The position numbers and the translations under genes were made by a program. DNA of 51,403 bases, from NCBI GenBank assembly GCA_049515555.1, contig JBEKTY010000038.1, positions 1 through 51,403 on the forward strand. The letters run 5' to 3'. Of this stretch, positions 10,001-16,824 are shown in pieces (the stretch's first letter is position 1; every line of letters starts with the position of its first letter). This DNA comes from JBEKTY01 sp049515555 (lineage in GTDB: Bacteria; Planctomycetota; Planctomycetia; Pirellulales; Thermoguttaceae). The notes under the pieces are model-generated. The model had not been told where the DNA came from and searched no databases. It saw only the letters and a program-made list of their open reading frames with translations.

Positions 10001-12213
10001 TCGTGGCGAGCATACCGGCCGGGGTAGCCCACGACGTCTACGGCATGGCCAACGTCGCCTCGACGAGCACCGACAACACGGTGACGTTCAATCCGCCGCC
10101 GTTTACGGTGACCATCGACCAGACGGACGGGCAGCCGAACCCCGCCAGGACGATGCCGATCGACTTCACGGCGGTCTTCAGCCAGCCGGCGACGGATTTC
10201 ACCGGCCAGGACGTCAGCTTCGCCGGCAGCACCGCGCCGGGTACGCTGGTGGCCGTGGTCACCGGCAGCGGCACGACCTACAGCGTCGCGGTGAGCGGCA
10301 TGACCGACTGCGGCACGGTCGAGGTGAGCATCCCGGCCGGGCTCGTCCACGACATTTACGGCACGGCCAACGCGGCCTCGCTGAGCTCGTACAACACGAT
10401 AACCTACATCGCGCCGCTGACCGTGACGATCAACCAGGCAACAAACCAGTCCGATCCGACCAACCAGGCGCCGATCCACTTCACCGCGGTCTTCGCCCAG
10501 GCGGTATACGGGTTCGACGCGGGCGGCATCTCGCTTAGCGGCACGGCGGCGGGAAAAAGCGTAGTGGACGTGGAACCAATTCAGGGCAGCAATACGACCT
10601 ACGACGTCCAGGTCACGGCGACCGGAAGCGGAACCGTCGTGGCCACGGTGCAACCCAACGCGTGTTCCGACTCGACGGGCACTCCCTCTGAGGCCTCGAC
10701 CAGCACCGACAACAGCGTGCTCTTGGACATCGACCCGCCCACGGCGGCGCTGGCCGATCCGCCGGCCTCCGGAACGATTCAAGACCAGGTGCTCAACACG
10801 CGGCACTATCTCGATATCACTTATTCGGACACCGGCGGCAGCGGGCTCGACACGTCGACGGTCCTCGACTCGGCGCCCGCGTTCACGCTCGGGGGCACCG
10901 CGGCCGCGGGAGTCGTCCTCGATCCCGTGCCCACGCTGGTGAGCGGCGGCACCTATCGCTATGCGTTCACAGGTTCCTTCGGCGCGGGGCCGGTCAGCGT
11001 CAACTTTCCCGCCAACGCCTTCGAAGACGCGGCCGGCAACGCTAGCGCGGCGGCCAACTTCTCGTTCAACGTCCAGCCGACGGTCTCGATCGGCAACGTG
11101 ACACTCAAGGACGGCACGTCGGGGACGACCAAATTCCCGCTGGTAGTGACGCTCTCGTCGGCAAGCCCTCAGAAAGTGACGGTGCTCTACGCCACGGCCA
11201 ACGGCACCGCCGTCGCGCCGGGCGATTACACGGCCGCCGCCGGAACGCTGACCATCCTTCCCGGCCAGACGCAGGCGACCGTCACCGTCCTGGTGCGGGG
11301 CAACAAGCCCTACCAGACCGACAAGAATTTCTCCGTGAACCTCTCCGGCGCAAGCGGCGCCGTGATCGGCACCGCCACCGGGGCCGCGACGATCCAGAGC
11401 GGCGTCGCGCCGCCCAAGATCTCGATCGGCAGCGTCTCGCACAAGGAGGGCAACTCGGGCACGACTCCCTTCACTTTCACCGTAAGCCTTTCGGCCGCCA
11501 GCGGCGCGCCGGCCACCGTGGCTTACGCCACGGCCGACGGCACCGCGACCACGGCCGACGGCGATTACACGGCCACCAACGGCACCTTGACCTTCCAGCC
11601 CGGTCAAACGAAACAGACCGTTACAGTCGCCGTGTCCGGCGACACGAAGTACGAGGCCAGCGAGACGTTCACCGTGAATCTCAGCGGTCCTGTGAATGCG
11701 ACGATCGCCGCGGGCAAGGGCGCGGGCAAGGGCGCGGGCACCGGCACGATCCAGAACGACGATAAGCCGCCGGTCGTGACGATCGGCAACCCCTCGGTCG
11801 TCGAGAGCCCGAGCGGCGGCATGGCGGCCTTCGTCGTCACGCTCTCGCCGGCGAGCGGATTGCCGGCCACGGTGAAATACACGACGGTCTCCGGCACGGC
11901 CAAGGCCGGGGTGGATTTCACGGCCACCAGCGGCACGCTGACCTTCACCGCCGGCCAGACGTCGCAGACGATCAATGTGCCCATCCTGAGCGATCCGGCA
12001 CTCCGCTCGGCCGAGACGTTCCAGGTCAAGCTCTCCGGCGCCGCGCAGGCGACGCTGGGGTCGAAGAAGACCGGCACCGGCACGATCCAACCCGCCTCGG
12101 GGCTCTGGCAGGCCGCGGCCGGTTCGGTCGATTCTGCTTCGAAGAAAGACAGGTCGGCGCGGGGCGAAGCCGTCGACGCGGCCATCCTCTTGATGTTGAC
12201 CGCCGGTCGATAA
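7096..12213 (+). CDS. Giant surface protein: LEPR-XLL motif, 14 ELWxxDGT repeats, Ig-like and Calx-beta domains
   Basis: Probable cell-surface or secreted protein of 1705 residues. I chose the ATG at 7096 because AAGGAG lies at the right distance upstream; the open frame reaches back to 6913 without a ribosome site. A basic N-terminus runs into RLERLEPRTLLS (about residues 35-46), the planctomycete LEPR-XLL export or anchoring motif. About residues 101-860 hold 14 repeats built on (E)LWxxDGTxxGT, which probably form propeller blades. About 896-1210 are bacterial Ig-like units (TINQA, FTAVFS, STDNTVTF), 1214-1325 another Ig-like unit, and 1329-1690 three Calx-beta domains (YATANGTA, GDYTA, FTVNLSG). 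Two Ig units are almost identical in DNA (see repeats). No dockerin, PEP-CTERM or enzyme motif is visible; an adhesive or structural role is inference. Confidence 0.88.
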   Translation: MRHSRGRSGAERVRRWSRAGRGLRGRQSAGRLARLERLEPRTLLSSTPIGAGHASALSALMVGDAAVTGPSMLKDVNACDASSSPTELTQLGNIVYFFADDGIHGKELWRTDGTAGGTYMVIDTIPGSSGLGDGAPLTTDGTSLYYVYRNAPVGDQIWTSDGTAGGTHLYDSGMVCTEAFNAIGGVVYFVGQQAYYNFNVQVWECFSSSINPTPWAISHNPSGGYWPGHATKAAGMMWWSEFHSYYSDYIAATNNATFGQCLEPAGFTDVNGHCMFTASGGVWLYVSNSPVEAPGPGSPNGTLSAVFANGKYFFNASDAAHGTELWTWDGNSGDAASVVDINPGTADSSPQSLTTVGNEVYFLANDGTHGTELWKSDGTTAGTAMVADLTPGAGGSTIANLTAVGNTLFFTFNDGTHGTELWKSDGTSAGTMMVADISPGIASSSPGNLTNYSGVLLFTADDGVHGQELWRSDGTAAGTSMVLDINTNTLDSNPSGYVAVGAMTYFVANDGVHGQELWKTDGTTAGTALVADINPGAGGSYPAGLANVGGTLFFSANDGTDGTELWKSDGTAAGTVMVSDINPGAGGSYPSDLTNVGGTLFFAANDGTDGTELWKSDGTPGGTVLVKDIRSGSADSSPQQLTNVSGTLFFVANDGSTGNEVWRSNGTTQGTTILKDIRSGGQTSYPSGLCNAGGTLYFSADDGIHGAELWASNGTTASTTLVKDIRSGSAGSSPAMLTPMGSKVFFTANDGTTGTELWVSDGTAGGTFLVDDLNGGSGGSSFGSLAATGSELFFTANGHLLETNGTAGNVTTLASVSPTTGLAVAGGRVFFGNNDGTDGPELWQSDGTSSGTSLVADLFPGPSGSSPTALMGVGDRLFFTATDQFLGTEPWMLAVSPTVTINQAAAQSDPTPSPPIDFTAVFSVPMTDFTGQDVSFAGSTAPGTLVAVVTGSGTTYSVAVSGMTGPGTVVASIPAGVAHDVYGMANVASTSTDNTVTFNPPPFTVTIDQTDGQPNPARTMPIDFTAVFSQPATDFTGQDVSFAGSTAPGTLVAVVTGSGTTYSVAVSGMTDCGTVEVSIPAGLVHDIYGTANAASLSSYNTITYIAPLTVTINQATNQSDPTNQAPIHFTAVFAQAVYGFDAGGISLSGTAAGKSVVDVEPIQGSNTTYDVQVTATGSGTVVATVQPNACSDSTGTPSEASTSTDNSVLLDIDPPTAALADPPASGTIQDQVLNTRHYLDITYSDTGGSGLDTSTVLDSAPAFTLGGTAAAGVVLDPVPTLVSGGTYRYAFTGSFGAGPVSVNFPANAFEDAAGNASAAANFSFNVQPTVSIGNVTLKDGTSGTTKFPLVVTLSSASPQKVTVLYATANGTAVAPGDYTAAAGTLTILPGQTQATVTVLVRGNKPYQTDKNFSVNLSGASGAVIGTATGAATIQSGVAPPKISIGSVSHKEGNSGTTPFTFTVSLSAASGAPATVAYATADGTATTADGDYTATNGTLTFQPGQTKQTVTVAVSGDTKYEASETFTVNLSGPVNATIAAGKGAGKGAGTGTIQNDDKPPVVTIGNPSVVESPSGGMAAFVVTLSPASGLPATVKYTTVSGTAKAGVDFTATSGTLTFTAGQTSQTINVPILSDPALRSAETFQVKLSGAAQATLGSKKTGTGTIQPASGLWQAAAGSVDSASKKDRSARGEAVDAAILLMLTAGR
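9880..10303 (+). repeat. Nearly identical intragenic duplication (9880-9985 and 10198-10303)
   Basis: Two 106-nt stretches within adjacent Ig-like domains of the surface protein differ at only about one position by eye, whereas the rest of the two domains has diverged. This suggests recent duplication or gene conversion confined to this block. Confidence 0.85.
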
Positions 12214-12228
12214 GGGTCGATGGCGGCC

Positions 12229-12794
12229 GTCGGCGTTGTTTCGCGGGCGGCAGTCCGACCGAAGGTCAGGCCGGCGACGGCTTGGAGTCCATGGTAGAGA
12301 GATGGAGGGACCAGTTCCTCGGCCACCGCCCACTTGAACATCCTCTTGATACGGCCAACACGGGCGTTAACCACCGTCCGTGATAGATTACGGGCGATCA
12401 AGTGTTGCCGGACTGACTTGAGCTTCTTGGGGCCCAATTCACCGGCAAGGGTACTACCGTAAAGCTGGCGAATCGGGCGTGCAGCTTCGCGGATGCCTTC
12501 AAGCTCTCAGGTAGGCACCCCATCCTTCAGGTAGTGAGACTTGGCAAGATGCCAGTAGGCAAGAATCAACTCATTGATCGTTGGAGTTTGGGGCGTCGCG
12601 TCCGCCTGGTCACGCTTCGGCAAGGACTGGCACCCGCTGGCGAGCCATTCAGCGATAAGCCGATGGTACGTTTCCCAGCTCTCCGGCGAGTTGTATGGCC
12701 CGAGATACTGGTCCTGGCCGTTAACCCTAACGACCCCGAGATTCTTGGGCGTATAGTGGCGATACGAAGGAACTCTACGAGGAGGTTTGGGCAT
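12229..12794 (-). pseudogene. Decayed tyrosine-recombinase (integrase) gene
   Basis: Reads as a planctomycete-type site-specific integrase: it starts MPKPPRRVPSYRHY, continues YLGPYNSPESWETYHRLIAE (N-terminal arm-binding segment), then a SAM-like core-binding segment (KSVRQHLIARN, VNARVGRIKRMFKWAVAEEL). A good ribosome site (AAGGAG) precedes the ATG at 12794. The frame is broken by an in-frame TGA at 12507-12509 and the similarity stops at RETTP (about 12229), so the whole catalytic domain with its R-H-R-Y residues is missing. The remnant ends about 15 bases from the stop codon of the convergent surface-protein gene. It is therefore inactive, and most likely the stub of an integrated element. 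Confidence 0.8.
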
Positions 12795-12857
12795 GAGGCG
12801 GCTCCTTCTTGTCCCGAAGGTAGTACCGGTACTACCTTCAAAAGGACTTCAAAGCCG

Positions 12858-12908
12858 CACTGCCCAACGCAGGCAGGTATCCTAACTCCAGGATTCGGCG
12901 GAACTTAC
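12858..12908 (+). repeat. 51-nt direct repeat, copy 2
   Basis: Second copy of the repeat at 6630-6680 (41/51 identical, no gaps). It lies between the integrase start and the tRNA-like sequence. Confidence 0.75.
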
Positions 12909-12913
12909 ATCGA

Positions 12914-13300
12914 GTGGGCGATAGAGGGCTCGAACCTCCGACCCCCAGCTTGTCGAGCAACGGCACGCCAAACGCAAGTGATAGTCCGCAAGGACTTACG
13001 CCGACCCCTTCGCCGGTTTGCACCAGGGTTTGCACCAGCGAACCGGAAAACGATAACGCCGGCACCCTGAATGCTACTTCGCCGGCATCCCCGCCGCAAG
13101 CCCCTGCCCCCGACGCCGACCAGGGCGACGAAGGCGAAGGGATCGACCAGGGCGGGGCCGCCCGGGGATCATCGACCGCCGACCAAGGCGACCCGCTGGT
13201 GAAGCTCGCCGCCGCGCTGGCGAACCTATCGCCGGCCGACCGGGCGCGGCTCGCCGCGATGCTCACCGGGCACCAGGGGGTAAGGGGGTTCCAAAGTTGA
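12914..13300 (+). CDS. Doubtful small ORF next to the integrase remnant
   Basis: A 128-codon open frame from a GTG. The first part (RGLEPPTPSLSS) is simply the reverse of the tRNA-like sequence and is unlikely to be a true N-terminus. The middle is low complexity (Asp, Gly, Gln, Pro). The C-terminus (LVKLAAALANLSPADRARLA) is amphipathic and protein-like. No ribosome site was found. It may be the tail of an element-borne gene or not a gene at all. Confidence 0.3.
   Translation: MGDRGLEPPTPSLSSNGTPNASDSPQGLTPTPSPVCTRVCTSEPENDNAGTLNATSPASPPQAPAPDADQGDEGEGIDQGGAARGSSTADQGDPLVKLAAALANLSPADRARLAAMLTGHQGVRGFQS
12915..12962 (-). other. tRNA 3'-end-like sequence, possible attachment-site remnant
   Basis: On the minus strand this reads GGGGGTC, a T-arm (GGAGG-TTCGAGC-CCTCT, one G-T pair) and an ATCGCCCA acceptor end, as in many tRNA genes. 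No matching 5' acceptor (GGGCGAT), D-arm or proper anticodon arm lies upstream, so it is not a complete tRNA. It sits immediately upstream of the integrase remnant and in the same direction, the usual layout of an element integrated in a tRNA 3' end. Confidence 0.5.
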
Positions 13301-13466
13301 TCCAACGGCTGCGGGAACCGCAATGTCATGCCGTACATTTCCCGCCGAATTTTGACCCTTCCGAGAGATTTTATTTGGTATTATGGCACAATAGGGGTCA
13401 TGGCGACGATTTCCGAAGTTGTTGGATCGTGACGATATCTTTACACCTTGCACGGAGATGAAAGCG

Positions 13467-15335
13467 ATGAGGTTCGATCGTTGGACGGTGCCGGCGGGCA
13501 AGATCATGGTTCTGGGCATGCTGGCGGTGATGGGGGTCGCGGCGGGGCGGGCGGCGGCCCGGGGCGAGGAGCCGGCCGGCGCGGCCCGATCGCCCGCCGT
13601 GAAGTCCGACCCGATCGCCGCGGCCGACGGCGGTCAAAGCCGCCAGCGGCTGGCGACGCCCGTGCGGGTGCCGCTGGAGCGGACGCTGCCGGGACCGATT
13701 ACCGATTGGGTGCTGCTTACGGCCCGCGGCGACTGGGGCCACGAATATGAGTTGAAGACCGAGCCGCTGCCGGCCGACGGGGTGCGCTGCGCCACGCGCA
13801 GCGGCCGGGCCTGCATGCCCATGAAGGCCTGGTGGGTCCTGGCCAACCGCCGCAGCGGCCAGGGCCTGGCGATCATGCTGGCCTACATGGGCAACTGGAC
13901 CTTCCAGGCCGCTCCCCGCGGCGGCGCGGTCGTCGTGCGGCTGGCCACTGCGCCGTCCGGCTTGCAGCCTTTCGCCACGATCGGCGGCCTGCCGATCCCC
14001 GGGGCGCTGGTCGCCGAGTTCAGCGGCCACTGGGACTACGGCACTCAGCCCATCGTGCGATTCATCCGCGAGCGGCTCCTGCGCGACCTGGGGCCCGGGT
14101 GGCCGCCGGTGCAGTACAACAACTGGTACGACGGCGAAGGGAAGATGACGCAGGGGCAGTTGTTCGCCGCGGCGCGGGCCGCCGCCGGCGTGGGCTGCGA
14201 GCTGTTCACCGTCGATGCGGGCTGGTACGGCGCGGGCATCGATTCCGACTGGAGCGCGGCCCTGGGCGATTGGGAGGTCAACCGCCAGCGGCTGCCCGGC
14301 GGGCTGGAGGCGGTGGCCGCCGAGGCCCGTCGGCTGGGAATGAAGTTCGGCCTGTGGTTCGAGATCGAATGCGCCCATCCGTCGTCGCGGCTGGCCAAGG
14401 CGCATCCCGACTGGTTCCTGGTCGACGGCCGGGGCCGCCGCTTGGGTCAGCGCGACGTGCTCGACTTCGGCAAGCCCCAGGTGCTGGACCACGCCCGGCA
14501 GGTGATCGACCGGTTTATGGACCGCTGCCGGCTGGATTACATCAAGATGGACTTCAACACCGACCCGGCGATCGACAACCAGTCGCTCGCGCCGGCCGAC
14601 GACCCGCTCTACCGGCATTACCGCGGCCTAGTGGGCCTGTGGACCTGGATGCACGCCAAGTACCCGGCCCTGGCGATCGAGAACTGCTCCAGCGGGTCGT
14701 TGCGGCAGGAGCTGACCTCCGCGGCCCTGACCGACACGCACTGGGTGTCCGACAACATCGGCAACCAGGCCAACTTGCTGATGGCCTTCGGCGCGAACTA
14801 TCTCATGCCGCCGTCGGTGTGCAGCCACTGGACCACGCGGCCGGAGCGGCACGACCCGCTGGTGGATCTCGACGCCCAGTTTGCGGTGAACATGATGGGC
14901 CACCTGGGCCTATCAGGCCAGATTGCGGCGTGGGACGCCGAGACGCTCTCCGCGGCCCGGCAGCGGATCGCGCAGTACAAGCGAATTCGCGCGGTGATTC
15001 GCGCCGCCGACGTGTTCCACCTCACGCCGCAACGGCTGGGCTCGATGCAGGCGGCCCTGCTGGCCGACGCGGCCGGCGGCCGGGCCGTGCTGTTCGCCTT
15101 CCAGGGCGGCGACCGGCGGTTGACGCACGTCGTCCGCCTGCGGGGCCTCGATCCGGCGCGGCAATACCGCCTCGACGTGCCGATGGGCCCGGCCCGGCTC
15201 CAAGTTCCCGGCAACCCCGGCGATAGCACCCCGATCCTTTCCGTTGCCGGAAAGGACCTGGTCGCCCAGGGCCTTTCGATCACCTTCCCCCAGGCCGGCG
15301 CCGCGGCGGTTGTCGAAATCAACCCGGTACGATGA
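13467..15335 (+). CDS. Secreted GH36 alpha-galactosidase-like enzyme
   Basis: Predicted to hydrolyse terminal alpha-galactosides (melibiase type), 622 residues, exported. I chose the ATG at 13467 because GGAG lies 9 bases upstream; ATG 13458 is in frame but overlaps that site. A signal peptide covers about residues 1-31. The GH36/GH27 TIM barrel is shown by YNNWYD near 217, LFTVDAGWYG near 245, FGLWFEIE, DVLDFG, DYIKMDFN near 356-363 (the Asp after KM is the expected nucleophile), AIENCSSG, and HWVSDNIGNQ near 424-433 (Asp as expected acid/base). Family members often have KWD where this has KMD. A promoter and Gfo/Idh gene follow immediately. Alpha-N-acetylgalactosaminidase or another alpha-galactoside specificity cannot be excluded. 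Confidence 0.88.
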   Translation: MRFDRWTVPAGKIMVLGMLAVMGVAAGRAAARGEEPAGAARSPAVKSDPIAAADGGQSRQRLATPVRVPLERTLPGPITDWVLLTARGDWGHEYELKTEPLPADGVRCATRSGRACMPMKAWWVLANRRSGQGLAIMLAYMGNWTFQAAPRGGAVVVRLATAPSGLQPFATIGGLPIPGALVAEFSGHWDYGTQPIVRFIRERLLRDLGPGWPPVQYNNWYDGEGKMTQGQLFAAARAAAGVGCELFTVDAGWYGAGIDSDWSAALGDWEVNRQRLPGGLEAVAAEARRLGMKFGLWFEIECAHPSSRLAKAHPDWFLVDGRGRRLGQRDVLDFGKPQVLDHARQVIDRFMDRCRLDYIKMDFNTDPAIDNQSLAPADDPLYRHYRGLVGLWTWMHAKYPALAIENCSSGSLRQELTSAALTDTHWVSDNIGNQANLLMAFGANYLMPPSVCSHWTTRPERHDPLVDLDAQFAVNMMGHLGLSGQIAAWDAETLSAARQRIAQYKRIRAVIRAADVFHLTPQRLGSMQAALLADAAGGRAVLFAFQGGDRRLTHVVRLRGLDPARQYRLDVPMGPARLQVPGNPGDSTPILSVAGKDLVAQGLSITFPQAGAAAVVEINPVR

Positions 15336-15341
15336 TATAAT
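15336..15341 (+). promoter_or_regulatory. -10 element TATAAT upstream of the second Gfo/Idh gene
   Basis: A perfect TATAAT begins at the base after the GH36 stop codon. A TTGTCG at 15310-15315 is a possible -35 but the 20-bp spacing is long. It would give a leader of about 40 nt. Confidence 0.35.
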
Positions 15342-15388
15342 GTAGACCTTGCCGATTGAGACCCACGTGAGTATCCCAGGAGATGGCC

Positions 15389-16693
15389 ATGGCTGGAAGA
15401 TTTTCGCGAAGGTGGTTTCTGGCTTCGGGCTTGCGGGCGGCGGGTGCGGCGGCGGCCGCCCCGTACCTGGTGCCCGCCTCCGCGCTTGGCAAGGACGGCG
15501 CCACGCCGCCCAGTGACCGCATCGCAATGGGCTTTGTGGGCCTGGGCGGGCAGGGCGGCGGGCACCTCTTCGGCGGCGCCTGGACCTATCTGCCCGGCGG
15601 CTACCTCGGCCGCGACGACGTGCAGGTGCTGGCGGTGTGCGACGTGCAGCGGCGGCGGGCCGACGAGGGCGCCCAGCGCGTCCAAACGCACTATGCCCAG
15701 CGCTTCGGACGAGGCAGCTACAGCGGCTGCGGGGCCTATTGGGATATCCGCGACATGCTCCAGCGCGACGACATCGATGCCGTGCTGATCGCCGCCGCCT
15801 ATCATGCGGCGGCCAACAATGCGATCCTCGCGGCCCGGGCCGGCAAGGACGTCTATTGCGAGAAACCGACCAGCGTGACGATCCGCGCCGGGCGGGCCGT
15901 GGTCGAGGCGGTGCGGGCCCATGGCCGCGTCTACCAGGCTGGCACCCAGCAGCGGTCGGAATACGGCGGCCGGTTTCGGCGGGCAGTGGAGCTGGTCCGG
16001 GGCGGCCGAATCGGCAAGCTCGAGCGGATCTACGCCTACCAGGTCGGCGGCGGGTTGACGCCGCCCCCCTCGACTGCCCGCGGCGGCCCGGTGCCGCCCG
16101 ACGTGAATTGGGAAGCCTACCTCGGGCCGCTGCCCTGGTTCAACTACGACGGCAGCACCGGCGCCCACCGCTTCGGCTGGGGCGACGTCAATTGGGGCCA
16201 GCACCACTACGACATCGTGCAATGGGGCGCCGGCGCCGACGACACCGGCCCGGTCGAAATCCATCTGGCCGACGGCAAGCCGGTCTACCGCTACGCCAAC
16301 GGGGTCGAGGTTTACGGCTGCCCGCCCCCCGGCCAGGCCTGGAACGAGGGCGGGGCGACCTTCGTCGGCAGCGAGGGAAGCGTGACCGTGCATCGCAACG
16401 TGCTCACCGCGAACCCGCCGGAGCTGGTCAAAGAGCCGCCGCCCGTGGACCGTGCAGGCGTCTACTACTCCACCAGCCACTCGGGGAATTTCCTGGAATG
16501 TGTTCGCACCCGGCAACCGACGATCAGTTGCGCCGAGACGGCGCACCGCGCGGCCAGCATGTTGCTTCTGGGCGGCATTGCCATGCGCATCGGCCGGCCG
16601 TTGCGCTGGGACCCGCAGAAAGAGGAATTCCCAGACGCGCCGGACGCCAACCGCCTGCTGTCGATGGCCCCCCGTGAGCCGTGGCGGCTGTGA
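15389..16693 (+). CDS. Tat-exported Gfo/Idh/MocA family oxidoreductase
   Basis: Exported NAD(P)-binding oxidoreductase of about 434 residues. AGGAG at 15378-15382 fits the ATG at 15389 (6-base spacing) better than the in-frame ATG at 15383, which abuts it. The Tat signal is FSRRWFLAS followed by an Ala-rich hydrophobic stretch to about residue 34. The Rossmann loop is GFVGLGGQGGGH near 48, then AVCDVQ, DAVLIAAAYHA and YCEKPTS near 154-160 with the expected Lys. The second domain includes WGQHHYDIVQWG. It follows the GH36 gene by about 50 bases and shares the strand, so a role on galactose or a related sugar is a reasonable guess only. Confidence 0.92.
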   Translation: MAGRFSRRWFLASGLRAAGAAAAAPYLVPASALGKDGATPPSDRIAMGFVGLGGQGGGHLFGGAWTYLPGGYLGRDDVQVLAVCDVQRRRADEGAQRVQTHYAQRFGRGSYSGCGAYWDIRDMLQRDDIDAVLIAAAYHAAANNAILAARAGKDVYCEKPTSVTIRAGRAVVEAVRAHGRVYQAGTQQRSEYGGRFRRAVELVRGGRIGKLERIYAYQVGGGLTPPPSTARGGPVPPDVNWEAYLGPLPWFNYDGSTGAHRFGWGDVNWGQHHYDIVQWGAGADDTGPVEIHLADGKPVYRYANGVEVYGCPPPGQAWNEGGATFVGSEGSVTVHRNVLTANPPELVKEPPPVDRAGVYYSTSHSGNFLECVRTRQPTISCAETAHRAASMLLLGGIAMRIGRPLRWDPQKEEFPDAPDANRLLSMAPREPWRL

Positions 16694-16705
16694 GGGGAGG
16701 GGATT

Positions 16706-16747
16706 AGGGATTTAGGGATTTAGGGATTTAGGGATTTGGGGATTTGG
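16706..16747 (+). repeat. Tandem 8-bp repeat (AGGGATTT) x5
   Basis: Five units, the last with one change (GGGGATTT), lying between the Gfo/Idh stop and the palindrome upstream of the HEAT gene. Confidence 0.8.
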
Positions 16748-16756
16748 AATGTATTA

Positions 16757-16803
16757 GGCACACGCCGTGTGCCGTAACCGACAGACGGCACACGGAGTGT
16801 GCC
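16757..16803. repeat. Palindromic repeat family P4, copy 1
   Basis: Two hairpins, GGCACACGCCGTGTGCC and GGCACACGGAGTGTGCC, which can also pair with each other. A related single hairpin occurs at 24547-24563 inside the MFS transporter's 3' end. This copy lies about 20 bases before the HEAT-repeat gene and would be in its leader. Confidence 0.75.
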
Positions 16804-16824
16804 TGATACGATTGGAGAAACACC

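Noticed and set aside
8140..12333. A 1397-codon open frame on the minus strand
   Set aside because: Antisense to the surface-protein gene; a by-product of high GC and codon bias. The product is Arg/Gly/His-rich with no domains, and the plus-strand frame has clear repeats and a ribosome site.
12915..12990. Complete tRNA gene
   Set aside because: Only the T-arm and acceptor 3' part can be formed; no matching 5' acceptor strand or D-arm upstream.
15336..15389. GH36 and second Gfo/Idh as a strict single transcript
   Set aside because: A perfect TATAAT right after the GH36 stop suggests at least one internal promoter, so I do not claim a simple operon.
16706..16803. Possible CRISPR-like array because of repeated units
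   Set aside because: The repeats are a contiguous 8-bp tandem and two hairpins, without spacers of regular length, and no cas gene is present.
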